Below are positions 43,663 through 52,026 of a stretch of 64,000 nucleotides of DNA, in pieces. Below the pieces are notes generated by a model, which worked only from the letters and a program-made list of their open reading frames with translations, did not search any database and was not told the DNA's origin. This DNA comes from Pseudomonadota bacterium (GTDB lineage Bacteria; Pseudomonadota; Alphaproteobacteria; UBA2136; JASBTF01), in assembly GCA_030148545.1 (NCBI GenBank), contig JASBTF010000002.1, positions 237,218 to 301,217 of the forward strand, given 5' to 3'. A program made the position numbers and the translations under genes. Numbering within the stretch: the first letter of the stretch is position 1; each line of letters starts with the position of its first letter.

Positions 43663-44487
43663 CTAAGCCGCAACTGTTTCTTCGTAAGGATCTGTGTTTT
43701 GCAACAGGTTAAGCAGAACTTCGTGCTGCCATTTAAGGTGACGTGTGCGGGCTGTTTCTAGGATTTGTTGCTGCTTTTTATATGCTTCTTGGATAGCTTT
43801 TTGTGCAGATTGTGCAATTTCTGGGAGTTGATCCCAAGCACGGGTACTGGCGGCAGAGTGTACTGCTTTGGCGAGTTGTTCAGTGACTTTCCCCTGCAGC
43901 ACCATGGCATCGTTTGCAAGCTGCTGCCGTGTCTTCATGGCTTCAGCTTCGGCAAAAGCGTCTGCTGAGTAGGTTACTATGGTGTCCATCCATCCAGTAG
44001 TGCCATCGTTACCTATTTCTGCATAAAGGGTGGCACGTATGGCAAAGTAAGCTATTTCAGTAGCTTGAACGTGAAGATTGGTATGCCAATCTGGAAGCCT
44101 ATTTCTTGTCTGGATATTAAAGTCACTTTGGATTTTTTCTGCAGCTTTATGTGTATTTTCCCATGTATCTTTACTCGGTTCGTTACCAGCCAAGCGTTGG
44201 CGGTAAAGCTCAATTACCTTTTGAATATACGCATAAGCCTGCTCATTGGGCGCTACTCCTGTTGGTGCAACCAAGGCCAACGGGCCAAACTCACTGTTAT
44301 TGAGGAGTTCAAGAATAAACTGGCTGGGTGTATCAGAGCGGTATTTTTGGGCCTCAAGAAGAGGGTGAATATCGCTCAAGAGTTCTCTGTTTTGTGCGTC
44401 TCTTGGGTTAAGATTGCCACCCAACCTCATTTGTACAGTATTAAGCTGTGCGTATGCGAGAGGCATGGTTAGGTTGAGTTGTGTCAT
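43663..44487 (-). CDS. orphan helical protein 4 (274 aa)
   Basis: GAAAGGGG is upstream of the ATG at 44487. A soluble, mostly helical protein: residues 40-75 and 140-270 are long amphipathic segments (SAASTRAWDQLPEIAQSAQKAI, AYKKQQQILETARTRH). No signal peptide or membrane segment; no family recognised. It has its own sigma-70-like promoter (44547-44576) and terminator, so it is a single-gene transcription unit. Confidence 0.65.
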   Translation of the reverse strand: MTQLNLTMPLAYAQLNTVQMRLGGNLNPRDAQNRELLSDIHPLLEAQKYRSDTPSQFILELLNNSEFGPLALVAPTGVAPNEQAYAYIQKVIELYRQRLAGNEPSKDTWENTHKAAEKIQSDFNIQTRNRLPDWHTNLHVQATEIAYFAIRATLYAEIGNDGTTGWMDTIVTYSADAFAEAEAMKTRQQLANDAMVLQGKVTEQLAKAVHSAASTRAWDQLPEIAQSAQKAIQEAYKKQQQILETARTRHLKWQHEVLLNLLQNTDPYEETVAA

Positions 44488-44546
44488 GTGATACCCCTTT
44501 CGGGAGTGTAGAAAAGTAGACAGATAAATCAGCTAATGCTGAGAGA

Positions 44547-44576
44547 GTTATGCCCTTTTGGTATACGTACTGTCAA
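44547..44576 (-). promoter_or_regulatory. sigma-70-type promoter for the gene at 43663
   Basis: A perfect -35 TTGACA, 18 bp spacer, -10 CATAAC on the minus strand, about 60 bp before the ATG. Confidence 0.6.
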
Positions 44577-44583
44577 GTAGGGG

Positions 44584-45996
44584 TTACTTCTGCGAATACT
44601 TTTCCAACTTTTCGGCCAGCTGGCGGATGGTGAGGCCGAGGATGCGCGCGGTGAATTCTTGGTCGCCACGATAGTAATCTAGTGTGTTTAAAATCAGCTC
44701 TTGCTCCACTTCGGCGAGGGATTTGCCCACCAGCGGGCTTACATGTGCCGCACCTGTACCTTGGCTAAAGCCACCACCAGCGCTGGCATAGGCCGCGGCT
44801 GCCGGGTTTACCTGTTGGGCGGGTTGAGCTGCGGGTTGTGCAGGTGCTTCCGCTTCTTCCATACCTGCCATTTTAGCGAGCGACATAGGCGATAGCACCA
44901 CATCATCCGCATCAATCTTCTTCGCGCCCAATGCCATTAGCACCGCACGGTGCATGGTGTTTTCCAGTTCGCGTACATTACCCTTCCAGTAACAGTCGCG
45001 CAGTTTGGCTTGTGCGGCATCGGTTAGTGGCAGTGGGTCAATAGCGTTATGGCTGCTGTATAGCGCGACAAAGTGTTCCGCCAGCGGGATAATATCCTCC
45101 GGGCGCTCGCGCAGTGGCGGAATATCCAGTGTTACTACATTGAGGCGGAAGTACAGGTCCTCACGGAACTTACCTTCGGCCACGTAGTTTTCTAAGTTTT
45201 GGTTGGTCGCGGCAATTAAACGGATATCCACCGGTACGGGGCTACTGCTGCCAACCGGGTCAATCACTCTCTCTTGAATAGCCCGTAGCAGCTTAGCTTG
45301 CAGGGCGGCATCCATCTCGCCAATTTCATCAAGGAAGAGGGTGCTTTTATCAGCCAGTTGAAACTTACCCAAACGCTTTTGTACCGCACCGCTAAAGGCG
45401 CCTTTTTCATGGCCAAACAGCTCGCTTTCTAGCAGTTGTTCAGGAATTGCGGCACAGTTTACGCTAATCATCTGCTTATCAACTCGTGGGCTGCGGCTGT
45501 GAATAAACTTGGCAAAAACATCCTTACCTACACCGCTTTCGCCACGTAGCAAAATAGTAGCGTTACTCTCGGCAAAGCGTTGCGCTTGCTCTAGCAGGGC
45601 TTTAGTTTTTGGATCGGCAGCAATGGGGCCACCCGCGCTACTTTTTGCTGCGGCTTGCTGCTCTTTCACGCTGTCCATCAGCGTACCAATTTGGGAACCA
45701 TCCAGCGGGGTCGTTAAATATTCTGCAGCGCCAAGGCGAATAGCTTTTACACCTGGCTGCGGTGGTGTAGCTGGGCCATAGGCAATAACTGGAATGGTGA
45801 GCTTTTGTTCTTTCAGTGCTTTTTGGAAAGCAGCAAAGTCTTGCGCAATATCAAAAAATACTAAGCCTACTTGTTGGCTGCTTGCCGCTTCCAGCGCGGC
45901 GGTGGTGTCAGCTACATGTTGCAATGTCAGCCCAGCGTCCACCGCTTGCTTGGCAAGGGTGGCATCAGCTTGTACAGCGACTTGCAGGATAATCAT
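44584..45996 (-). CDS. FlbD-like sigma-54-dependent regulator
   Basis: I place the start at the ATG at 45996; an extension upstream to 46251 would run through the promoter region. The N-terminal receiver-like domain (1-115) lacks the acidic pair near its N-terminus, as in FlbD, so classical phosphorylation is doubtful. The AAA+ domain (about 140-375) has Walker [14 protein letters not shown] and [13 protein letters not shown], a variant of the GAFTGA loop that contacts sigma-54, plus Walker [11 protein letters not shown] Fis-type helix-turn-helix ends the protein. FlbD controls flagellar genes in Caulobacter, but no flagellar gene is present here. Confidence 0.85.
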   Translation of the reverse strand: MIILQVAVQADATLAKQAVDAGLTLQHVADTTAALEAASSQQVGLVFFDIAQDFAAFQKALKEQKLTIPVIAYGPATPPQPGVKAIRLGAAEYLTTPLDGSQIGTLMDSVKEQQAAAKSSAGGPIAADPKTKALLEQAQRFAESNATILLRGESGVGKDVFAKFIHSRSPRVDKQMISVNCAAIPEQLLESELFGHEKGAFSGAVQKRLGKFQLADKSTLFLDEIGEMDAALQAKLLRAIQERVIDPVGSSSPVPVDIRLIAATNQNLENYVAEGKFREDLYFRLNVVTLDIPPLRERPEDIIPLAEHFVALYSSHNAIDPLPLTDAAQAKLRDCYWKGNVRELENTMHRAVLMALGAKKIDADDVVLSPMSLAKMAGMEEAEAPAQPAAQPAQQVNPAAAAYASAGGGFSQGTGAAHVSPLVGKSLAEVEQELILNTLDYYRGDQEFTARILGLTIRQLAEKLEKYSQK

Positions 45997-46483
45997 GACG
46001 CACACTTTGCCATAAAGATGGGGACGATGCCAGCTGATGATGCATTTGTGTGGTGGAAGTGGCGAAGTTTTTGAAAAATATAACTTACGCGTAAGGGTTG
46101 TGCGACAGCTATAATTTTTACTGGAAGCTGTCAAGCAAACTTTGCGATTGAATCCCCTGCGGGGGGTTGTTAAAGTGTCGATCCGTGACCCACTGGTAAC
46201 ACAGTGCCAAGTGGCCACAGGGGGGCAGCAGAGAATGTGTCGCCAACACAAAAAATAAAAACTGCTACATCAAGAGGTTATGTGCCAGATCCAATAAAAT
46301 CTGTCACTTAGCAAGACTTGACCCTGAATAACTATATTTAGTAGCTTGATAGTTGCCCAACCACAATATGTTGTGGTAGAGCCAAAAGCGCCCGCCAAGG
46401 GAAATAAAGTAAAATGGCACCGCAAAAAGTGAATTGGATCACACTTGAGCGGGGGCAAAAACGGAAGTGTAAAGGGGAAAACC
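45997..46483. other. divergent regulatory region between flbD-like gene and nrdA
   Basis: No gene seen. It holds a candidate promoter for the regulator on the minus strand (TTGACA at 46134-46129, 15 bp, TATAGC), a perfect 12-bp palindrome CTTACGCGTAAG at 46084-46095, a GC-rich hairpin CCCC-TGC-GGGG near 46154-46164, and the NrdR boxes. Confidence 0.6.
46329..46376 (+). promoter_or_regulatory. pair of NrdR boxes upstream of nrdA
   Basis: Box 1 TAACTATATTTAGTAG (46329-46344) and box 2 CCACAATATGTTGTGG (46361-46376). Both fit the NrdR consensus acaCwAtATaTwGtgt at its core, and their starts are 32 bp apart, close to three helical turns, the usual spacing. NrdR would repress nrdAB when dATP is high. 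Confidence 0.8.
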
Positions 46484-48316
46484 ATGGCCTATAACATCGA
46501 TATCGATTACGACCGTAACGACTGGCTGACAGATTTTGGCCGCGCAACGTTGCAAGATCGCTATTTGATGCCGGGTGAAACCCCGCAAGATGCTTTTGCT
46601 CGTGTAGCAGCTGCCTACGCTGACGACCAAGTACACGCACAACGCCTGTACGATTACATGAGCCGTCAATGGTTTACGCCAGCAACGCCTGTGCTGGTAA
46701 ACGGTGGTACGAGCCGTGGCCTACCAATTTCTTGCTTTTTGAACGAGGTTGAAGATGCCATGGAAGGCATCGTTGGCACGTGGACCGAGAACGTATGGCT
46801 AGCCGCTAAAGGTGGTGGTATTGGTACATACTGGGGTAATGTACGCTCTATTGGTGAGCGTGTTGGTCAGGTGGGTAAAACCAGCGGTATTATTCCATTT
46901 ATTCGTGTTCAAGACTCGCTCACAATGGCGATCTCCCAAGGGTCTCAGCGTCGTGGTGCAGCAGCAATTTACCTGCCAGTAAGCCACCCAGAGATTGAAG
47001 AGTTTATTGAAGTGCGCCGCCCAACGGGTGGTGATGCCAACCGTAAAGCACTATTTTTACACAATGCTGTATGTATTACCGACGACTTTATGGAAGCGGT
47101 AGAAAAAGATGCAGAGTGGAACTTAATTAGCCCTAAAACTGGCGAAATTGTACGTACTGTACAGGCTCGTGATTTGTGGATCCGTATTCTACTCGCGCGT
47201 ATTGAAACTGGTGAGCCATACATTTTGTTTACCGACACTGTGAACAAGCAAATGCCTGAGCACCAGCGCAAGCAAGGTTTGCAGGTTAAAATGAGCAATC
47301 TCTGTTCTGAGATTACATTGCCAACTGGTATTGACCAGCATGGTAAAGAGCGTACGGCTGTTTGCTGCTTGAGCTCCGTAAACCTAGAGCATTACGAGGC
47401 GTGGAGCGAGAAGCCAGAGTTTATTGAAGACCTGATGCGCTACTTGGATAATATCCTGCAGGACTTTATTGACCGTGCGCCAGATAGTATGGCACGTGCG
47501 CGTTATGCCGCCATGCGTGAACGTAGTGTTGGTTTGGGCGCTATGGGTTTCCACAGCTTTTTGCAAAGTAAAATGATTCCATTTGAGTCTGTGATGGCTA
47601 AAGTTTGGAACAAAAAAATGTTTAAATTCATCCGTGAGCAAGCTGATGCGGCAAGTCGTAAACTTGCTGAAGAACGTGGCCCATGCCCAGATGCTGCCGA
47701 AGTGTTGGTTAAAGAGCGCTTTAGCCACAAATTGGCCATTGCACCTAACGCCAGTAGCAGCATCTACTGCGGTGGTGCTAGCCCAGGTATTGAGCCATAC
47801 CCATCTAACAGTTACACCCACAAAACGCTGGATGGTTCGTTTAACGTACGCAACAAGTACCTGAAGAAGATCCTTGCTAAGTACGACTTGGATGATGAAG
47901 ATACATGGACCAATATTACCGTGCATGGTGGCTCCGTTCAGCACATTGAAGAGCTAACTGAGCATGAAAAAGATGTGTTTAAAACTGGTTTTGAACTAAA
48001 CCAAGAATGGATTGTTGAACACGCTGGCGACCGTGCTGAGTTTATTTGTCAAAGCCAGTCTTTAAATATTTTCCTCCCCGCTGATGTGGATAAGCGCACC
48101 TTGCATATGCTGCATTTCAAGGCGTGGAAGAAAGGCGTAAAAAGCTTGTACTACTGTCGTAGTAAGTCGCTGCAACGCGCCGAAGTAGTTTCCATTAATA
48201 ACAAAGGCAAAGCAGCCGACGCAGTCATGCCGCAACAACAGCAAAAAGTTGCTGCTGCAGGTGGGGGGAATGTTTCTCCGGCCAATATGTCCGACTGTAT
48301 CGCTTGCGAAGGTTAG
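46484..48316 (+). CDS. nrdA: ribonucleoside-diphosphate reductase alpha subunit, class Ia, no ATP cone
   Basis: The catalytic subunit that reduces NDPs to dNDPs. The ATG at 46484 follows AAAGGGG. Active-site Cys are in LPISCF (residue 84), SNLCSE (about 274) and CCLSSVN (about 295), and the C-terminal shuttle pair is CIAC. The first catalytic Cys at residue 84, rather than 225 as in E. coli, shows that the N-terminal ATP cone for dATP inhibition is missing. 610 residues. Regulation may rest on the NrdR boxes. Confidence 0.95.
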   Translation: MAYNIDIDYDRNDWLTDFGRATLQDRYLMPGETPQDAFARVAAAYADDQVHAQRLYDYMSRQWFTPATPVLVNGGTSRGLPISCFLNEVEDAMEGIVGTWTENVWLAAKGGGIGTYWGNVRSIGERVGQVGKTSGIIPFIRVQDSLTMAISQGSQRRGAAAIYLPVSHPEIEEFIEVRRPTGGDANRKALFLHNAVCITDDFMEAVEKDAEWNLISPKTGEIVRTVQARDLWIRILLARIETGEPYILFTDTVNKQMPEHQRKQGLQVKMSNLCSEITLPTGIDQHGKERTAVCCLSSVNLEHYEAWSEKPEFIEDLMRYLDNILQDFIDRAPDSMARARYAAMRERSVGLGAMGFHSFLQSKMIPFESVMAKVWNKKMFKFIREQADAASRKLAEERGPCPDAAEVLVKERFSHKLAIAPNASSSIYCGGASPGIEPYPSNSYTHKTLDGSFNVRNKYLKKILAKYDLDDEDTWTNITVHGGSVQHIEELTEHEKDVFKTGFELNQEWIVEHAGDRAEFICQSQSLNIFLPADVDKRTLHMLHFKAWKKGVKSLYYCRSKSLQRAEVVSINNKGKAADAVMPQQQQKVAAAGGGNVSPANMSDCIACEG

Positions 48317-48450
48317 ACCAACCTGGTGCCGCGTAGCGGTAAACAACAATTAAATATTGTTGTTAAGGTTGTGTCCCGGAGGCTTATATGCTCGCCGTAG
48401 GCGTAGGATGTAAGTCGCAGGAAAGCCTCACAGTACAAAGTGTTGGAAAT
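48317..48450 (+). repeat. structured intergenic element, copy X1 (nrdA-nrdB)
   Basis: A closing stem CAACC / GGTTG encloses two hairpins: TGCCGC-GTA-GCGGTA and AACAACAAT, loop TAAAT, ATTGTTGTT. Then comes GTGTCCCGGAG, and a GAGGCTT / AAGCCTC stem around CGCC-GTA-GGCG. The first half is nearly identical to copy X2 at 61455. Confidence 0.75.
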
Positions 48451-48550
48451 GGAAGCAAAAAAGTTTAACTAACAGGAGGCGAAGGCCGTGCATCATACGT
48501 CTGTCGTCAATTTTCGTGAAAAACGGAGTCAACTCAAGGAGGGAAAAGGC

Positions 48551-49570
48551 ATGTCACTACTAGAAGAACGCGTGGGGTATAAACCATTCCGTTACCCTTG
48601 GGCGTACGAGGCATGGCTTCAGCAGCAGCGTATTCACTGGCTGCCCGAAGAAGTTCCCATGGCAGATGACGTAAAAGATTGGAGCACCAAACTTACCGAA
48701 GGTGAGAAGAACCTGCTGACCCAAATTTTCCGCTTTTTCACCCAGTCTGATGTAGAGGTAAACAACTGCTACATGAAGCACTACAGCCAGGTGTTTAAGC
48801 CTACCGAAGTGCAAATGATGCTGAGTGCTTTCAGCAATATGGAAACAATTCACATTGCGGCCTACAGCCACCTGCTGGACACCCTAGGTATGCCAGAAGC
48901 AACGTACAGCGCCTTCATGGAATATGAAGAAATGAAGGATAAGCACGACTACCTGCAAAACTTTGGTGTAGATACTAAAGAAGGTATTGCAACAACACTT
49001 GCTGTGTTTGGTGCCTTTACCGAAGGTCTGCAATTGTTTGCTAGCTTTGCGATGTTAATGAACTTCCCTCGTTTCAATAAAATGAAGGGTATGGGCCAAA
49101 TTGTGACCTGGAGTGTGCGTGATGAAACACTGCATACTCTCAGTGCTATCCGCCTGTTCAACACCTTTATGCAGGAAAACCCAGAGCTGTGGACCGAAGA
49201 ACTGCGCCGTAATATTACAGCAGAGTGTGAGCACATTGTTGGGTTGGAAGATCGCTTTATTGACCTAGCGTTCGAGATGGGCCCAGTAGAAGGCCTAACA
49301 CCAGATGAAGTGAAGCAGTACATTCGCTACATTGCGGACCGTCGCCTGCGCGCACTGAACTTGGATGAGTTGTACCACATTGAGAAAAATCCACTCCCAT
49401 GGATGGACAGCATGCTCAACGCTGATGAACACGCAAACTTTTTTGAGCAGCGTGCGACCGAGTACAGCAAAGCTTCCACCACCGGTACTTGGGAAGATGC
49501 ATTTAGCATTCACCTAGAGAATGCGGAAGCATTACACGCCGAGGACAGCTCCCAAGCTGCAACGGCTTAA
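48551..49570 (+). CDS. nrdB: ribonucleoside-diphosphate reductase beta subunit, class Ia
   Basis: It carries the diiron-tyrosyl radical used by NrdA. Iron ligands and the radical Tyr are visible in METIHIAAYSHLL (E-x2-H-x3-Y), FTEGLQ, and RDETLH. The chosen start is the ATG at 48551, with AAGGAGGG just upstream. An in-frame GTG at 48488 also has AGGAGG, which would add 21 residues. 339 residues. It is separated from nrdA by the structured element. A terminator follows. Confidence 0.95.
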   Translation: MSLLEERVGYKPFRYPWAYEAWLQQQRIHWLPEEVPMADDVKDWSTKLTEGEKNLLTQIFRFFTQSDVEVNNCYMKHYSQVFKPTEVQMMLSAFSNMETIHIAAYSHLLDTLGMPEATYSAFMEYEEMKDKHDYLQNFGVDTKEGIATTLAVFGAFTEGLQLFASFAMLMNFPRFNKMKGMGQIVTWSVRDETLHTLSAIRLFNTFMQENPELWTEELRRNITAECEHIVGLEDRFIDLAFEMGPVEGLTPDEVKQYIRYIADRRLRALNLDELYHIEKNPLPWMDSMLNADEHANFFEQRATEYSKASTTGTWEDAFSIHLENAEALHAEDSSQAATA

Positions 49571-49614
49571 CCAAACGTTACCAAACATAACGCTGGATAA
49601 GCCTCGGCTACGTT

Positions 49615-49647
49615 AGAAGCCCCACCGTTTGGTGGGGCTTCTGCTTT
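49615..49647. terminator. bidirectional terminator
   Basis: AGAAGCCCCACC and GGTGGGGCTTCT arms, then TTTTAT. It lies between convergent nrdB and the secreted-protein gene. Confidence 0.9.
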
Positions 49648-50084
49648 TATTGGGGTGAGTTTATGTCGCTATCCATGCTAGCCAACACATAAGGCATGAG
49701 CTGCCAGCAGTAGATATTGCCGTGTCTGGTACCATCTGGGTAGTGCTGGCGAAAATCAGCAATGAACACTGATGGCTGACCATCGTCATCTATACTCAGT
49801 AGTACTGGTTGTTCTACGCGCATAATGGCACTGGTAACACGACCTTCTACGGACATTAAATCAGGCTGGTAGTTAAAATGGACCTCGGTTGGTTGTGAAG
49901 TATTAAGCTCTGTCCACAAATAACCACCAGGTTCATGTTGGTCAAAGCTCAGCTGCCCAATAGAAAGCGGTGCTGCTTCAGTTAAAGCAATGCAAACATC
50001 GCCTTGTGCAAAGCGGTAGTTTTCAGCTTGAGCTGCGCTACAAAGTAGTATCGCGCTAAAAGCCGCTATAATGTAAGTTTTCAT
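49647..50084 (-). CDS. unrecognised secreted protein, 145 aa
   Basis: I place the start at 50084, with GGGAGG upstream, rather than at 50135. Signal peptide MKTYIIAAFSAILLCSAAQA with cleavage after AQA. The mature part has two Cys (GDVCIALTE, NIYCWQL) that could form a disulfide and an alternating beta pattern. No family recognised; likely periplasmic or exported. Confidence 0.65.
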   Translation of the reverse strand: MKTYIIAAFSAILLCSAAQAENYRFAQGDVCIALTEAAPLSIGQLSFDQHEPGGYLWTELNTSQPTEVHFNYQPDLMSVEGRVTSAIMRVEQPVLLSIDDDGQPSVFIADFRQHYPDGTRHGNIYCWQLMPYVLASMDSDINSPQ

Positions 50085-50143
50085 GGAAAACCTCCCACTT
50101 TTTATAATGAGAAAAGATAGTGGTAGATGAACCAATATATCTT

Positions 50144-50170
50144 AAAAAAGCCCCCGGCTGGGGGCTTTTA
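50144..50170 (-). terminator. aspS terminator
   Basis: AGCCCCC / GGGGGCT stem with a T6 tract on the minus strand. Confidence 0.9.
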
Positions 50171-50175
50171 GTTAT

Positions 50176-52026
50176 TTAAGCTGCCGCTTCGGCTGGTGCC
50201 TGTTGCTGTTTTTCCTCAGGCAAGTTTTTATGAGTGAGGTACAGCTCGCGTAGTTGTTGCTTATTGGCTGTGTTTGGTGCACCCATCATCAGGTCTTCAC
50301 CACGCTGTGTCATTGGGAAAATAACAACATCACGAATAATATTGGTATCGGCCAGCAGCATAATCACACGCTCTAGTCCAAGTGCGCTACCACCGTGTGG
50401 TGGGGCACCCAGTTTAAAGGCGGTGAGCATACCTTTAAAGTCTTCCTCAATTTGTGCGCGGTCATAACCCACCATTTCAAACGCGGTGGAGAGCACTTTC
50501 GGCTCTGCATTACGAATCGCACCACTCAATAGCTCATAGCCATTACACACCAAGTCGTACTGGCGTGCTTTAATGGTGAGTGGGTCTTGGTTCTGCAATG
50601 CGTCCAAGCCACCAACAGGGGCGCTAAATGGGTTATGAGAAAAATCGATGCCGTTTGGCAGATCTTCGTTTTCTTCAAACATAGGGAAGTCAGTAATCCA
50701 GCAGAATTTAAAGCTATTTTCTTCTGCTAGGCCAAGGTCTTGCCCAATGCGTACACGCAATGGTGCTGCAATTTTAAACAAGCTGTTATCTTTAGATGCC
50801 ACAAAGAACACCACATCGCCGCGTTTTAGTTCGCAACGTTTAAAGATATCTTCTAGCTGTTCTTGGCTGAGGAATTTGGCCAGCGGGCCTTTAAAGTCGC
50901 CTTCCACAGTCCAGCTGATGTAGCCTGGAGCTGCAGGTGCGCCTAGTTCTTTTTGTGCCCAACTGCCAATACCGTCAAACCAGCTGCGTGGTTTCTCGGT
51001 AGCGCCAGGTGCTGGAATAGCGCGCACGGCACCACCAGCGGCCACCATGTTTTTAAATACGCCAAAGTCGCTATTAGCAAACACGTCCGATACATCACGA
51101 ATTTCCAGCGGCACGCGCAAGTCAGGCTTGTCGCTTGCGTATTTTAGCATGGCTTCGTCAAATGGAATGCGGCGCCATGGCGTACCATCTACGCTGCGCT
51201 CTTGCTCGCCACCCCAGTTGGCAAATTTGGAGAAAATACCGCCAACCACTTCTTCGTTAATGGCAAATACTTCTTCTTCATCAGTAAAGCTCAGTTCCAT
51301 ATCCAGCTGGTAGAACTCAGTTGGGGAACGGTCAGCACGTGCATCTTCATCACGGAAACACGGTGCGATTTGGAAATATTTATCGAACCCGCTACACATC
51401 AGCAGTTGCTTAAACTGTTGTGGTGCCTGTGGTAGTGCGTAAAACTTACCTGGGTGCAGGCGGCTAGCTACCAAAAAGTCGCGTGCGCCTTCGGGGCTGC
51501 TGGCAGTCAAAATTGGGGTTTGGAACTCATCAAAACCTTTAGCCCACATGGTTTCACGTACGTGGCGCATCACGTCGTTGCGTAGTTTCATGGTGCTATG
51601 CACACGCTCGGTACGTAGGTCCAAAAAGCGGTATTTCAGGCGCATTTCTTCTGGGATACTATCGTCGGAGATGTTGTATGGCATGTCCTTCGCTTCATTC
51701 AGCACAGTCATGGCCGCTACATCTACTTCAATTTCGCCGGTAGCCATTTTAGGGTTTACTTGGCTGTCATCACGCGCAATAGCTTTACCATCAATCTGAA
51801 TAACGCTCTCAAGGCTCATGTGCGTTACGCGCTCAATCATCTCAGCGCCAGCGTTATCGGGGTGGAATACAATTTGGGTAACGCCAAAGTGGTCACGTAG
51901 GTCAATAAACACCACGCCACCATGGTCTCGGCGACGATAAATCCATCCGCTTAGTTTAACTTCGGTACCCACATGGTCACGAGTCAGTTGACCACAGGTG
52001 TGTGTGCGGTATTGTGACGAAGACAT
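50176..52026 (-). CDS. aspS: aspartyl-tRNA synthetase
   Basis: It charges tRNA-Asp. Class II synthetase of the bacterial type: N-terminal OB-fold anticodon-binding domain (about 1-110, ending in LNEAKDMP), class II motif 2 region (CFRDEDARADR, about 220), a bacterial GAD insertion (about 290-430), and motif 3 in GLERVIMLL near the end. 616 residues. Whether it also charges tRNA-Asn is not decided here. Its ATG shares bases with the divergent ankyrin gene. Confidence 0.97.
   Translation of the reverse strand: MSSSQYRTHTCGQLTRDHVGTEVKLSGWIYRRRDHGGVVFIDLRDHFGVTQIVFHPDNAGAEMIERVTHMSLESVIQIDGKAIARDDSQVNPKMATGEIEVDVAAMTVLNEAKDMPYNISDDSIPEEMRLKYRFLDLRTERVHSTMKLRNDVMRHVRETMWAKGFDEFQTPILTASSPEGARDFLVASRLHPGKFYALPQAPQQFKQLLMCSGFDKYFQIAPCFRDEDARADRSPTEFYQLDMELSFTDEEEVFAINEEVVGGIFSKFANWGGEQERSVDGTPWRRIPFDEAMLKYASDKPDLRVPLEIRDVSDVFANSDFGVFKNMVAAGGAVRAIPAPGATEKPRSWFDGIGSWAQKELGAPAAPGYISWTVEGDFKGPLAKFLSQEQLEDIFKRCELKRGDVVFFVASKDNSLFKIAAPLRVRIGQDLGLAEENSFKFCWITDFPMFEENEDLPNGIDFSHNPFSAPVGGLDALQNQDPLTIKARQYDLVCNGYELLSGAIRNAEPKVLSTAFEMVGYDRAQIEEDFKGMLTAFKLGAPPHGGSALGLERVIMLLADTNIIRDVVIFPMTQRGEDLMMGAPNTANKQQLRELYLTHKNLPEEKQQQAPAEAAA

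Noticed and set aside
46000-46251. Upstream extension of the FlbD-like frame
   Set aside because: It would run through the candidate promoter and gives an unlikely Cys-rich N-terminus; the ATG at 45996 fits the family.
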